From positions 62,001-126,000 of the forward strand of contig NZ_BTPE01000007.1 in the NCBI RefSeq assembly GCF_036245645.1: a stretch of DNA of 64,000 bases. The letters run 5' to 3'. The notes beneath the pieces are model-generated. The model made no database searches, was not told the origin of the DNA, and was given only the letters and a program-made list of their open reading frames with translations. Origin of the DNA: Algoriphagus taiwanensis. Its GTDB lineage: Bacteria > Bacteroidota > Bacteroidia > Cytophagales > Cyclobacteriaceae. Shown here piece by piece: positions 34,343 through 43,153 of this stretch. The translations under genes and the position numbers were made by a program. Position 1 is the stretch's first letter. The number at the start of each line of letters is the position of its first letter.

Positions 34343-35328
34343 CAGTTCCAGAGTTTTTGGTAGAAGTTAAACACATTTTCAAAAGCTAACTTGCGAAGTT
34401 GAGCCTCTGATAAGCTTTGGCTCAAATGCTCCAAAATATCTGGGTATTTACTGGAGTTTTCTGCCAAAGGAAAATAGAATGGATGCCGCTTCGGATCAGG
34501 AAAATCTTTCGTGTAAAAGAAATCCGCCCCAAAGCTGATGGCATTTTCACCCATTTTGGCACCATAGAGCAGGTGTTCGTACAATCGCTCCGGCACTTCC
34601 CGATCCAAAAACTCTCGCAAGAAATTCACTCCAATTATCCCTTCCCGATGGATGATTTCCTGGGCAAATTCATCGCTGAGATTCCGCTTGTGATCCCAAA
34701 TCGCCCGAAAATTGGAATGGCTGGCGATGACAGGTATGGGGAGATGATGTCTGTCAATATGATTCAAAATCCCTTCCGCAAGCAAGTCCGAAGTATGGGA
34801 AAGATCAATCGGAATCCGCTTTCCCGCCATGTAATCGAGCAGTCGCTTTCCATCTTCTTTCAGCCCAATTCCCTCGGTATAATTTCCACCTCCGAATCGG
34901 TTTTCGGTATGATGGGTCAGACTGATATAGGCCAGACTTCCTGCCTTTTCGACAATTGAATCAAACTGACTGTAGATTTCCGGCCAAGTAGCCGACTCAT
35001 TGCCAAAACCAGCCGCATTCTCAACCGAGGCGATGATGCCGATTGGTCCTTCAGGAGTTTGATTTTTTATAAAATCAGCATCAAATCGGGTGACGGTTTC
35101 ACTCTTTTTGCGAAGCAAATCGGAAAAAATCTCCGCCTGACGGGTAGCCAACTGCATACTTCCAAGTTCCACCGTGGTGTAAATGGCCATTACCTGCATT
35201 CGGACTCCACCCTCTTTCATCCATGGAAAAGCACAGGCAATTTGATCTTTGGAAAAAGGGTCTGCCCTAGGAACATTCGCCAGGAAGGACAACAGATCAC
35301 AATGCAAATCGGCTATTGGGTATGTCAT
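34342..35328 (-). CDS. Membrane dipeptidase, M19 (renal dipeptidase) family
   Basis: Zinc dipeptidase of 328 residues. The metal ligands are visible as DLHCDLL (HxD, residues 6-8), the Glu in SVENAAGFG (near 105), and the two later His in LSHTSD and IASHSNFRAI. No signal peptide is seen, so this is a cytoplasmic member. The frame opens at a TTG further upstream, but ATG 35328 fits family starts. Upstream of a coupled small gene. Confidence 0.88.
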   Translation of the reverse strand: MTYPIADLHCDLLSFLANVPRADPFSKDQIACAFPWMKEGGVRMQVMAIYTTVELGSMQLATRQAEIFSDLLRKKSETVTRFDADFIKNQTPEGPIGIIASVENAAGFGNESATWPEIYSQFDSIVEKAGSLAYISLTHHTENRFGGGNYTEGIGLKEDGKRLLDYMAGKRIPIDLSHTSDLLAEGILNHIDRHHLPIPVIASHSNFRAIWDHKRNLSDEFAQEIIHREGIIGVNFLREFLDREVPERLYEHLLYGAKMGENAISFGADFFYTKDFPDPKRHPFYFPLAENSSKYPDILEHLSQSLSEAQLRKLAFENVFNFYQKLWN

Positions 35329-35348
35329 GGGTTTTGGAATTTTTATAA

Positions 35349-35386
35349 ACAAAAGTACGATTTACGAAGTACGAATTACGAGGAAC
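35349..35386. repeat. Short-word repeat (TACGAATTACGA)
   Basis: TACGATTTACGAAGTACGA followed by ATTACGAG: a 7-10 base word repeated three times next to the dipeptidase start. No inverted partner is seen. Same type of sequence as 10853-10918. Confidence 0.5.
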
Positions 35387-35502
35387 TGAAGATCCTCGAA
35401 GGTTTTAGCAATTTTTACCCTTTTAAAATGGTTAAGAATTTTACCGCATTATTTGGACAATTGTTCAAAATCTAATTGACCACTGATTATAGATTCAATA
35501 CC

Positions 35503-35510
35503 TATATTTG
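35503..35510 (+). promoter_or_regulatory. -7 box of the kynurenine operon
   Basis: TATATTTG matches TAnnTTTG and lies 30 bases before the 3HAO start. The nearest TTG upstream is 24 bases away, slightly long. Confidence 0.5.
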
Positions 35511-35540
35511 GAAGGAATCTTTACTCAAACCCGATCAAAC

Positions 35541-36053
35541 ATGGCCATTGCAAAACCCTTCAATTTCAAAAAGTGGATCGATGAAAACCGTCATTTGCTC
35601 AAGCCTCCTGTAGGTAATCAGCAGGTGTACAAAGGCAACGATGACTTTATCGTGATGGTCGTAGGTGGTCCCAATTCCAGAAAAGACTACCACTATGATG
35701 AAGGGGAGGAGTTTTTCTACCAACTCGAAGGCGATATCGTCCTGAAAATCATCGAAGACGGTAAGCCCAAAGACATCAAGATCAAAGAAGGAGAGATTTT
35801 CCTTTTACCTCCAAAAGTTCCCCATTCCCCTCGTCGCCCGGCCAATACGATTGGACTGGTGATGGAGCGCTACAGAAGACCCGGGGAGAAAGACGGCTTT
35901 ATCTGGCACTGCGAAAACTGTGGCAATCTCCTCCATGAAGAATATGTCGAGCTGACCGATATCGTCACCCAATTGCCTCCGATTATGGAGCGATTCTGGT
36001 CCAACATGGACCTGAGAACCTGCAAAAATTGTGGGACTGTGATGGAAAAATGA
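35541..36053 (+). CDS. nbaC: 3-hydroxyanthranilate 3,4-dioxygenase
   Basis: Cupin dioxygenase of 170 residues that opens the ring of 3-hydroxyanthranilate. The metal-binding cupin motif is DYHYDEGEEFFYQ with the third ligand in PPKVPHSPRRP, and the bacterial-type rubredoxin-like tail has two CxxC pairs (CENCG, CKNCG). An in-frame start 11 codons upstream overlaps the promoter, so ATG 35541 is used. First gene of a three-gene kynurenine cluster. Confidence 0.95.
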   Translation: MAIAKPFNFKKWIDENRHLLKPPVGNQQVYKGNDDFIVMVVGGPNSRKDYHYDEGEEFFYQLEGDIVLKIIEDGKPKDIKIKEGEIFLLPPKVPHSPRRPANTIGLVMERYRRPGEKDGFIWHCENCGNLLHEEYVELTDIVTQLPPIMERFWSNMDLRTCKNCGTVMEK

Positions 36054-36148
36054 AGGTTGGAAAGTAGAAAAGTTGGAAGGTTGTAAAGCTTACACTTGGA
36101 GTCCCAAACCTTACAACTTTGCAACCTTGCAACAACTCAATACTAAAC
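36054..36148. repeat. Short-word repeat (AAAGTTGGAAGGTTG) inside the kynurenine operon
   Basis: GGTTGGAAAGTAGAAAAGTTGG and AAGGTTGTAAAG on the left face CTTACAACTTTGCAACC and TTGCAACAACTC on the right. The arms are inverted copies, giving a hairpin-rich spacer that fills the gap between the 3HAO and kynU genes. Confidence 0.75.
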
Positions 36149-36149
36149 T

Positions 36150-37436
36150 ATGAACCCAATCCAATACCAATACTCCGAATCCTTTGCCCAAGAAATGGAC
36201 GCCCAAGATACCTTGGCCCATTTCCGATCCCGATTTCATTTTCCCAAAGTAGACGGAAAAGAAGCCATTTATTTCTGCGGAAATTCCTTGGGACTTCAGC
36301 CCAAGTCTGTCCAAGATTACCTCGGAAAAGAATTAAGCAATTGGGCGGATTTGGCTGTGGACGGGCATTTTCACGGAGAGGATGCTTGGTATCACATCCG
36401 TAAAAAGTCCAAACCGGCTTTGGCCGAAATCCTCGGAGCCCAAGAGCACGAGGTCGTGGCGATGAATAATCTTTCAGTGAATCTTCATTTGTTGATGGTA
36501 TCCTTTTACCGCCCGACAAAAGAGCGATACAAGATAATCGTCGAAGCAGGCGCTTTTCCATCTGACCAATACATGCTGGAAACTCAGATCAAATTTCACG
36601 GCTTGGATCCGGCAGATGCTTTGATAGAAATCAATCCAAGGCCGGGAGAGCATACCCTGAGGACAGAGGATATTTTAGCCGAAATCCGGAAACAAAGTGA
36701 CTCCCTCGCCATGGTCAATATGGCCGGAATTCAATACTACACCGGTCAGCTTTTTGACCTCCAAGCCATCACCCATGCCGCACATGAAGTAGGAGCGGTA
36801 GCTGGATTTGATCTGGCTCATGCGGCTGGGAATGCCATTTTGAAGCTTCACGAATGGGAAGTGGACTTTGCGACTTGGTGCAGTTACAAATACATGAACT
36901 CAGGACCAGGCAATGTTTCGGGGATTTTTGTCCATGAAAAATATGCCGAGCGACCAGACTTGCCTCGATTTGCCGGTTGGTGGGGACACGATGAAGGCGA
37001 GCGATTCAAAATGGAAAAGGGCTTTGTGCCGATGTTTGGAGCCGACGGCTGGCAATTGGCGAACAGCAATGCGTTGGCTTTGGCTGCACATCAGGCTTCC
37101 TTGGATATTTTTCAGGAAGCAGGGATGGAAAATCTCCGGGCCAAAAGCGAAAAACTGACCGGTTATTTGGAGTTTTTGATCGAGCAAATCAGCGGAAAAT
37201 CAGGAGTTTTGGAAATAATCACCCCAAAAAACCCGGCAGAAAGAGGCTGCCAACTATCTTTGCTGATTCATCGGGGGGGCAAAGCAGTCTTCGATGAGTT
37301 TTACAAACACGGCGTTGTAGGCGACTGGAGAAACCCCAATGTAATCCGTCTGGCACCTACTCCTCTGTACAACAGCTTCTTGGATGTGTACCGCTTCGCT
37401 AAGATTTTGGAACAATCCTTGGAGAAATTCGCTTAA
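36150..37436 (+). CDS. kynU: Kynureninase
   Basis: PLP enzyme of 428 residues that splits (3-hydroxy)kynurenine into (3-hydroxy)anthranilate and alanine. AIYFCGNSLGLQPKSV (39-54), FDLAHAAGNAILKLHEW with the PLP Asp D221, and the Schiff-base K247 in CSYKYMNSGPGN are all characteristic. The product of kmo feeds it and the 3HAO enzyme takes its product. Confidence 0.97.
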   Translation: MNPIQYQYSESFAQEMDAQDTLAHFRSRFHFPKVDGKEAIYFCGNSLGLQPKSVQDYLGKELSNWADLAVDGHFHGEDAWYHIRKKSKPALAEILGAQEHEVVAMNNLSVNLHLLMVSFYRPTKERYKIIVEAGAFPSDQYMLETQIKFHGLDPADALIEINPRPGEHTLRTEDILAEIRKQSDSLAMVNMAGIQYYTGQLFDLQAITHAAHEVGAVAGFDLAHAAGNAILKLHEWEVDFATWCSYKYMNSGPGNVSGIFVHEKYAERPDLPRFAGWWGHDEGERFKMEKGFVPMFGADGWQLANSNALALAAHQASLDIFQEAGMENLRAKSEKLTGYLEFLIEQISGKSGVLEIITPKNPAERGCQLSLLIHRGGKAVFDEFYKHGVVGDWRNPNVIRLAPTPLYNSFLDVYRFAKILEQSLEKFA

Positions 37437-37460
37437 TAGAAGCGGTTCAATACCAAATTC

Positions 37461-38813
37461 ATGAAAAACAACGAAGTGACCATTCTGGGCGCCGGACTTA
37501 TCGGGAGCCTTTTGGCAATATATCTGAAGCGTCAAGGCCTGGATATCTCTGTTTATGACAAAAGGCCGGATACCCGCAAAACCAAGTATTTTGAAGGGGG
37601 CCGAAGCATTAATATGGCTCTCAGCTACAGAGGCTGGAAAAGTTTGGAAAAGGTAGGCCTCAAAGATCAGGTACTTCCTTTGGCTATACCCATGTATGGA
37701 CGAAAAATCCATGATGAGCATGGAGGCACGACTTTTATCCCTTACGGAAAAGCAGATCAGGCCATTTACTCCATTTCCAGAGGAAAATTCAACCAACTTC
37801 TCGTTGAGGAAGCAGAGCGATTGGGTGCCAACATGCACTTTGAGCATCTCTGTCAGCAGGTAGATTTCAGAAGCGGTCAGATCACTTTCGAATCTCCGGA
37901 GGGAGAAAAGAAACTGGAGCCGCAGGTCATTTTCGGAGCTGATGGTGCTTATTCTGCGCTCAGAATGTCTATGATCCGTCAGATTCGATTCAATTACAAG
38001 CAGGAGTATATTTCCCATGGCTACAAGGAATTGACCATACCGGCGACTGCTGATGGAGAATTTGCCATGGATCCCAATGCCTTGCATATCTGGCCGAGAG
38101 GGAAGTTTATGCTGATTGCTTTGCCCAATCCTGACAAATCCTTCACTTGTACGCTTTTCCTTCCTTTTGAGGGAACGAAAGTCTGTTTTGACAAAATTCA
38201 GGATGAGCGGGATCTGGAATCCATCTTCAGAAACTATTTTGATGATGCCTATCATCTGATGCCGGATCTGAAGCAGGAGTTTTTCCGCAATCCAACCTCG
38301 GCTTTGATCAATATCGAATGCTATCCTTGGGTACAAGGCAATTCCCTGCTGATCGGAGATGCTTCCCATGCGATGGTGCCATTTTATGGTCAAGGTATGA
38401 ATTGTGGATTTGAGGACTGTTTTATTCTCAATGAACTGATCGAAAAGTACGGAGACAGCGCGTGGAACCTGGTTTTTGAGAAATTCCAGAAAAAGCGCAA
38501 GCCGGATACCGATGCCATCTGCCAGCTGGCGATGGAGAACTTTATTGAAATGAGGGACAGCGTCGCGGATCCGAAGTTTTTGCTTCGCAAAAAAATCGAA
38601 GCCAAGCTCTACGATTTGTACCCGAAAGAGTGGATTCCGCTTTACACTATGGTGACTTTCTCCGACATGAGTTATTCAGAAGCGTATGCCCAAGGGAAGC
38701 TGCAGGAAGCCATCATGGACAAGGTGATGGCAGACCCGCTGATCACCGAAAACTGGAATAAACTCGACTACGAGGACATCATCAATCAGATGGAAACAGC
38801 AAAGGCGGTGTAA
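37461..38813 (+). CDS. kmo: Kynurenine 3-monooxygenase
   Basis: FAD monooxygenase of 450 residues that hydroxylates kynurenine at C3. The FAD-binding start is VTILGAGLIGSLLAIYLKRQG, DGAYSALR and the GDASHAMVPFYGQGMNCGFEDC motif hold the flavin, and a C-terminal hydrophobic tail follows. 24 bases after kynU, same operon. Tryptophan dioxygenase and formamidase are not in the window. Confidence 0.96.
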   Translation: MKNNEVTILGAGLIGSLLAIYLKRQGLDISVYDKRPDTRKTKYFEGGRSINMALSYRGWKSLEKVGLKDQVLPLAIPMYGRKIHDEHGGTTFIPYGKADQAIYSISRGKFNQLLVEEAERLGANMHFEHLCQQVDFRSGQITFESPEGEKKLEPQVIFGADGAYSALRMSMIRQIRFNYKQEYISHGYKELTIPATADGEFAMDPNALHIWPRGKFMLIALPNPDKSFTCTLFLPFEGTKVCFDKIQDERDLESIFRNYFDDAYHLMPDLKQEFFRNPTSALINIECYPWVQGNSLLIGDASHAMVPFYGQGMNCGFEDCFILNELIEKYGDSAWNLVFEKFQKKRKPDTDAICQLAMENFIEMRDSVADPKFLLRKKIEAKLYDLYPKEWIPLYTMVTFSDMSYSEAYAQGKLQEAIMDKVMADPLITENWNKLDYEDIINQMETAKAV

Positions 38814-38885
38814 TCACCGGCTTTTCCTATTCATCTATCCGAAACTGAATTTGAAATCGTTAAATCGAATAAAAATTTATCAGGC

Positions 38886-39104
38886 ATGGATATCGAGATT
38901 ATGAAAAGTCTAATTGCTGCTATCCCTCAGACCTATAATGAAAAGATTCTTGAGACAATAAAAAATCTTTTGATGATTGAGGATAAGGTTGATTTTTGGG
39001 ATCAATTGCCACTTGAGGATCAAGAAGCCACGAATGAAGGAATAAGACAGTTGGATGAGGGTAAAAGTATCTCGATTGAAAAAGTAAAATTTATGATGAA
39101 GTAA
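38886..39104 (+). CDS. Antitoxin-like small protein (no toxin partner seen)
   Basis: 72 residues. The C-terminal half (LEDQEATNEGIRQLDEGKSISIEKVKFMMK) resembles the C-termini of small antitoxins that end in a helix after an IxQLDxGxxxxxExV pattern. It is AT-rich, with no toxin gene after it on the same strand. The next gene is convergent and encodes the RES-domain protein. Confidence 0.5.
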   Translation: MDIEIMKSLIAAIPQTYNEKILETIKNLLMIEDKVDFWDQLPLEDQEATNEGIRQLDEGKSISIEKVKFMMK

Positions 39105-39118
39105 AAATCAATTATGTT

Positions 39119-40171
39119 TTAATTTTTTCCATATCTCTTTAGTAATTTAGTTTCTTCATCTTTTATTTTCTGGGTATAAAGTTCTTCTTCATATGCTTTC
39201 AAAGAATTAAAGGTTGCAGTAATTAATTCTGGTTTTGAAATTGTGAAACAACTTAACAAGTCCTTGCAATAACCTTCTTTGGCAAATGATTTAACAGGTA
39301 AGGCAAAATTATATTTTCCAAATTTTTCAGGAAAACCTACAGCTCTTGTTGAAGGAAACATAATCCCATCAAAATTTTTATGATCTCTTATATAACTTAG
39401 AACCATTTGTGGTATAATATATTCTGGCTTAAAAGAATCACCATCTTTATAACATCTAATTAAGGAAGAAACAATTAAAGGAAAACTGAATAAGTAATTA
39501 GGTATTTTATGTAATGAAAGCTCATCTTGCAAATAGTTGCTTGAAAAATCTTTAGGACTTAAGAATTGTATGACTTTTATTGGCCTTTTTAGAAGTAACA
39601 AGACTCCAGCATAATTTTTTTCTAAGTTAATTCCAACCTCTTTTGCACAAATATCTAAACTTTCTCCAAGGTATAATGTTGGGAAGCCATTTATGCTAAA
39701 TCTACAAGATGAAATTTTAGACCTCAAATGGAAAGGAGGATGAAATAATCTTAATTCATTGATTTCTTTATTCACTTCATTGCGATCTAGTTCTACTATT
39801 CGATAAAACTTTTTTCCTTCTAAAAAAGTTAAGCTATGAAATCTATCGACATTATATAGTGGGATTAGTTTCTCAGAAAAAAGATTATTTGATTTCAAAA
39901 TTCTCCCATCTAAGTATAATTTTAGCACTTCAATGATACTATTACATATTTGTTTAATATCTTTTTGAAGATTCACCAAAGAATTTTCGGGATATTTAAA
40001 TACATGAATTTCTTGAAATCTTTTAATAGAGAAAAGGTGATCAATAAAATCAACATATTTTTCAAGTCCGGTTCTGAGACAATCAAAATAATCTGAGTCC
40101 GAATTTATTTTTGGGATTTCTATAGCTTTATGAAGAATTTGAAATTCATTTTTAATCTCTAAACAATCCAT
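39119..40171 (-). CDS. RES-domain protein (toxin-like NAD+-degrading fold), long form
   Basis: 350 residues. The central part carries the RES signature: FYRI with R124, then SCRFSINGFPTLYLGESLDICAKEV with R157, E170 and S171. RES-domain toxins of RES-Xre systems consume NAD+. The N-terminal 110 residues are a helical extension and the C-terminal part (to 350) is charged. No Xre antitoxin is next to it. It begins 3 bases after a membrane-protein gene on the same strand. AT-rich, so probably acquired. Confidence 0.7.
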   Translation of the reverse strand: MDCLEIKNEFQILHKAIEIPKINSDSDYFDCLRTGLEKYVDFIDHLFSIKRFQEIHVFKYPENSLVNLQKDIKQICNSIIEVLKLYLDGRILKSNNLFSEKLIPLYNVDRFHSLTFLEGKKFYRIVELDRNEVNKEINELRLFHPPFHLRSKISSCRFSINGFPTLYLGESLDICAKEVGINLEKNYAGVLLLLKRPIKVIQFLSPKDFSSNYLQDELSLHKIPNYLFSFPLIVSSLIRCYKDGDSFKPEYIIPQMVLSYIRDHKNFDGIMFPSTRAVGFPEKFGKYNFALPVKSFAKEGYCKDLLSCFTISKPELITATFNSLKAYEEELYTQKIKDEETKLLKRYGKN

Positions 40172-40174
40172 TTT

Positions 40175-40843
40175 CTAAATTCTTTTTTCTAGGAATCCAT
40201 TTATAACCCAACTAATAACTGAACCAAAAATCCAGAAAATCCAGAAGATAGCCAATGAAACTAATTGGAATTCAAGGAAGATATCTACATCCTCTTGGTC
40301 TCTAAAATAGGGATAGTCGAATATAAATTCCAAAATTGGAAAAAATATAAAGAACAACCATATTAATATCGGAATATTCAATAGAATTGACAAAATCCTT
40401 CTAACTCCTAAATTGAGTTTTAAAAACCACCTTAGTTTAAAAATTAAGTAATCTTTAGATAATTCATTTTTGGGATTTCTTATACAAAGAATTATAAATA
40501 ATATGATTTGTCCACCTAGAAATAAATTAATTATAAAAATCCCATATTCATGATCAGTACTGTACATAGGATAATAATAGAAATATCGCACTAATTCAAA
40601 ATCTTCGGGGAATTTTAATTCAGAATATTTATATTCTTTACCACTCAAATAACCAGGTTCATAAATTTTACTGGAATATTCTCTTATTTCAAAAGCAAAT
40701 TTTTCAGAATTTCTATTTGGTTCTCCAGTCTTCTCAAATCTTTCAACATCATTTATAATTTGCTCTAAAAGAGAAATTCTTAAAGCTGATAAAAGAAGAG
40801 CTACTATTATTGAGAACTTTAAGATTTCTAATGCTTTTTCCAT
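40175..40843 (-). CDS. Hypothetical four-helix membrane protein, RES partner
   Basis: 222 residues. Hydrophobic helices are at about 7-25, 97-117, 150-172 and 190-214, with a soluble 70-residue loop between the first and second (residues about 30-95) facing the opposite side from the C-terminus depending on topology. I do not recognise it. Only 3 bases separate it from the RES gene and both are AT-rich, so they form one unit. RuvB follows upstream on the same strand with normal composition. Confidence 0.6.
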   Translation of the reverse strand: MEKALEILKFSIIVALLLSALRISLLEQIINDVERFEKTGEPNRNSEKFAFEIREYSSKIYEPGYLSGKEYKYSELKFPEDFELVRYFYYYPMYSTDHEYGIFIINLFLGGQIILFIILCIRNPKNELSKDYLIFKLRWFLKLNLGVRRILSILLNIPILIWLFFIFFPILEFIFDYPYFRDQEDVDIFLEFQLVSLAIFWIFWIFGSVISWVINGFLEKRI

Positions 40844-40861
40844 ATTATTTGGATATCAACT

Positions 40862-41893
40862 TCAAATATCAAACAAAGTTCCACTGGCACCGGTAGGCTT
40901 GATTTTCAGATGTTTATAAGCCAATTCCGTAGCCATCCTTCCCCTGGAAGTTCGCTTCATATACCCTTCCTGTATCAGAAACGGCTCATACACTTCCTCA
41001 ATAGTCTCGGCTTCCTCTCCGCAGGCCGTGGCAATGGTCCCCAAGCCTACGGGACCTCCTTTAAACTTTTCGATAATGGTCAGAAGGATTCTGTTGTCCA
41101 TTTCGTCCAAGCCATTTTCATCCACATCGAGGGCATTCAAGGCAAACTTGGCAATCTCCAAAGTGATCGTCCCATTGCCTTTGACCTCAGCAAAGTCCCG
41201 TGTTCTTCTGAGCAGCATATTGGCAATTCGGGGTGTCCCTCGGCTTCTTCTGGCGATTTCGTAAGCGGCAACTTCATCAATCGGAGTCTGCAAAATTCCG
41301 GAAGATCGGGTTACAATGTCTGTCAACAGTTTGGCATCATAATACTCCAGCCTGGAATTGATGCCAAATCGAGCACGAAGTGGAGAAGTCAACAAGCCAG
41401 AACGGGTCGTAGCCCCAATCAGGGTAAATGGACTCAGTGAAATCTGGACCGACCGGGCATTTGGACCGCTGTCCAGCATGATATCGATGCGGAAGTCCTC
41501 CATGGCTGAGTAGAGGTACTCTTCCACCACGGGATTGAGTCGGTGAATCTCATCGATAAAGAGTACGTCTCCTTCTTCCAGATTGGTCAATAGACCTGCC
41601 AGGTCAGAAGGCTTATCCAAAACCGGCCCGGAAGTAATCTTGATTCCAGCCTGAAGTTCGTTGGCAATTATATTGGAAAGGGTGGTTTTCCCCAATCCTG
41701 GAGGGCCGTGTAAAAGCACATGGTCCAAAGGCTCATTTCGCTTTTTGGCGGCATGGACGAAAACCCGGAGATTCTCCACGATTTTGGCCTGACCTGTAAA
41801 ATCCTCAAAGCTCAGCGGCCTGAGCGCGCGCTCAAACTCCCGGTCCTTGGGACTCAAATTCTCTTCGTCTCCTCTCAGGTAATCTTCTCTCAT
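40862..41893 (-). CDS. ruvB: Holliday junction branch migration helicase
   Basis: RuvB AAA+ motor of 343 residues. Walker A is GPPGLGKTT (63-71), Walker B is VLFIDEIHRL, the sensor region is GATTRSGLLTSPLRARFG, and the arginine finger and winged-helix C-terminus (EEVYEPFLIQEGYMKRTSRGR) follow. Open 15 codons further upstream with a TTG, but ATG 41893 matches the family start MREDYLRGDEEN. A -7 box lies upstream. Confidence 0.97.
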   Translation of the reverse strand: MREDYLRGDEENLSPKDREFERALRPLSFEDFTGQAKIVENLRVFVHAAKKRNEPLDHVLLHGPPGLGKTTLSNIIANELQAGIKITSGPVLDKPSDLAGLLTNLEEGDVLFIDEIHRLNPVVEEYLYSAMEDFRIDIMLDSGPNARSVQISLSPFTLIGATTRSGLLTSPLRARFGINSRLEYYDAKLLTDIVTRSSGILQTPIDEVAAYEIARRSRGTPRIANMLLRRTRDFAEVKGNGTITLEIAKFALNALDVDENGLDEMDNRILLTIIEKFKGGPVGLGTIATACGEEAETIEEVYEPFLIQEGYMKRTSRGRMATELAYKHLKIKPTGASGTLFDI

Positions 41894-41911
41894 ATTAGAA
41901 TGGATACTCAA

Positions 41912-41919
41912 CAAATATA
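41912..41919 (-). promoter_or_regulatory. -7 box of ruvB
   Basis: On the minus strand this is TATATTTG, a match to TAnnTTTG, 19 bases before the ruvB start. Confidence 0.55.
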
Positions 41920-41975
41920 GACAAAAGGCAATGCCCAAGCCTCCAAAGAAATCCGACCATTGCTAAAAATTGGAC

Positions 41976-41983
41976 TAAATTTG
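41976..41983 (+). promoter_or_regulatory. -7 box of apbE
   Basis: TAAATTTG matches TAnnTTTG and lies 19 bases before the start codon. It faces the ruvB promoter; the two -7 boxes are 57 bases apart. Confidence 0.5.
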
Positions 41984-42001
41984 AGCCAAACTTTGCCAAC
42001 T

Positions 42002-43063
42002 ATGGTATCCAATTCCAGAAAAAATCTAATCTACTCCTTGGTTCTTGTTGTTTTGATTGGTGCTGTTTACCTCTATAGAAACAGAGAGGCAGGTCCAGTC
42101 GAGAAACAAAACAACTCTCCGCTTTCAGGATGGGTCAACTTTTCCGGGCAGACAATGGGAGCTTCCTACCAAGTCAAATTCAAAACCAACAGGAATGAAA
42201 ATTTCCAGTCAAAAATTGATTCCATCTTTACCAGGGTTACACTAGCTTTTTCATCCTATGAGGTAAACTCCGAGGTGAATCGGTTTAATTTGAACGATTC
42301 CTTGGCAAGCCCATCAGCTGATTTTCTTGACATGCTCGTTTTTTCAAAAGACCTCAATTCCAAAACTTTTGGAGCATTTGAACCCACCCAAAAGCCTTTG
42401 GAAAATCTTTGGGAATTCAGTAAAAACGGGCCTTTTCGAAAAGACAGCACGGAGATAGCCTTTGTGATGCCTTCAGTGGGCATTCAAAAGGTGAACGTTT
42501 CAGATACCTTGATCCGAAAATCCAATTCAGGTACTCTGCTGGATTTCAATCCTTCCGCCATAGGATGGGCTATCGAGGGAGTTGGAAACTACTTGGAAAA
42601 GCTGGGTATCTCTGATTATTGGATTCAAATAGGTGGACAAATCCGGGCCCATGGACTGAACGAACGTGGTGAACTCTGGAAGGCAGGAATTAGGTATCCT
42701 AACCCTGGAAGTGGAGAGGCAAAGGAAGGGGCTCTTGCTTTGGAAAACAAAACCATATCCCCGGCTGGAAATTGGGAAGCGTTTTATTTGAATGATTCTA
42801 CCCGAATCAGTTTCACTCTGGATCCTAGAACAGGCATGCCTGTCAGACATGGCCTTTTGGCAGCTTGGGCCATCAACGCAAATAGCAAAAAAGCGGATGC
42901 CCTAGCCGAGGTATTGATGATCTTAGGGCCAAGAGAAGCCATGAAGATGGACTCCATGGACACAGACCTGGAAATGATCTTGATCTACAATGAAAAAGGA
43001 AGCCCTTTTAAAATCTACGCAAGCCCTGAAATCAAGCCCTATCTTTCCTTTCCGATTGAGTAA
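42002..43063 (+). CDS. apbE: FAD:protein FMN transferase (ApbE family)
   Basis: About 353 residues with an N-terminal membrane anchor (ISLVLVVLIGAVYLY-like), so it sits on the periplasmic side. Members attach FMN to Thr residues of flavoproteins such as Nqr or Rnf subunits. SGQTMGASYQVKF, FDLNPSAIGWAIEGVG-like central block and LDPRTGMPVRHG are present; the last is usually preceded by H-I-I/L but reads F-T-L here. KADALAEVLMILG replaces the usual ADALAT. The start is ATG 42002, after the -7 box. Confidence 0.85.
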   Translation: MVSNSRKNLIYSLVLVVLIGAVYLYRNREAGPVEKQNNSPLSGWVNFSGQTMGASYQVKFKTNRNENFQSKIDSIFTRVTLAFSSYEVNSEVNRFNLNDSLASPSADFLDMLVFSKDLNSKTFGAFEPTQKPLENLWEFSKNGPFRKDSTEIAFVMPSVGIQKVNVSDTLIRKSNSGTLLDFNPSAIGWAIEGVGNYLEKLGISDYWIQIGGQIRAHGLNERGELWKAGIRYPNPGSGEAKEGALALENKTISPAGNWEAFYLNDSTRISFTLDPRTGMPVRHGLLAAWAINANSKKADALAEVLMILGPREAMKMDSMDTDLEMILIYNEKGSPFKIYASPEIKPYLSFPIE

Positions 43064-43092
43064 ACAATAAATGCAACATTATTGAATTTTTT

Positions 43093-43100
43093 TACCTTTG
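43093..43100 (+). promoter_or_regulatory. -7 box of the ZIP transporter gene
   Basis: TACCTTTG, a full match to TAnnTTTG, 53 bases before the start. The leader between them holds an ACTCTT/AAGAGT inverted pair. Confidence 0.55.
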
Positions 43101-43153
43101 TGCTCGTTAAGACCGGCAAGACTCTTTGAATTAAGAGTTAGCTAGAACCATTC

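Noticed and set aside
37270..37280. A second phase-variable tract (seven Gs) in kynU
   Set aside because: The tract is short, far into the gene, and the reading frame is intact and fully conserved.
42002..43063. An inactive ApbE homologue
   Set aside because: The DPRTG motif and most of the fold are kept; the small motif changes do not show loss of function.
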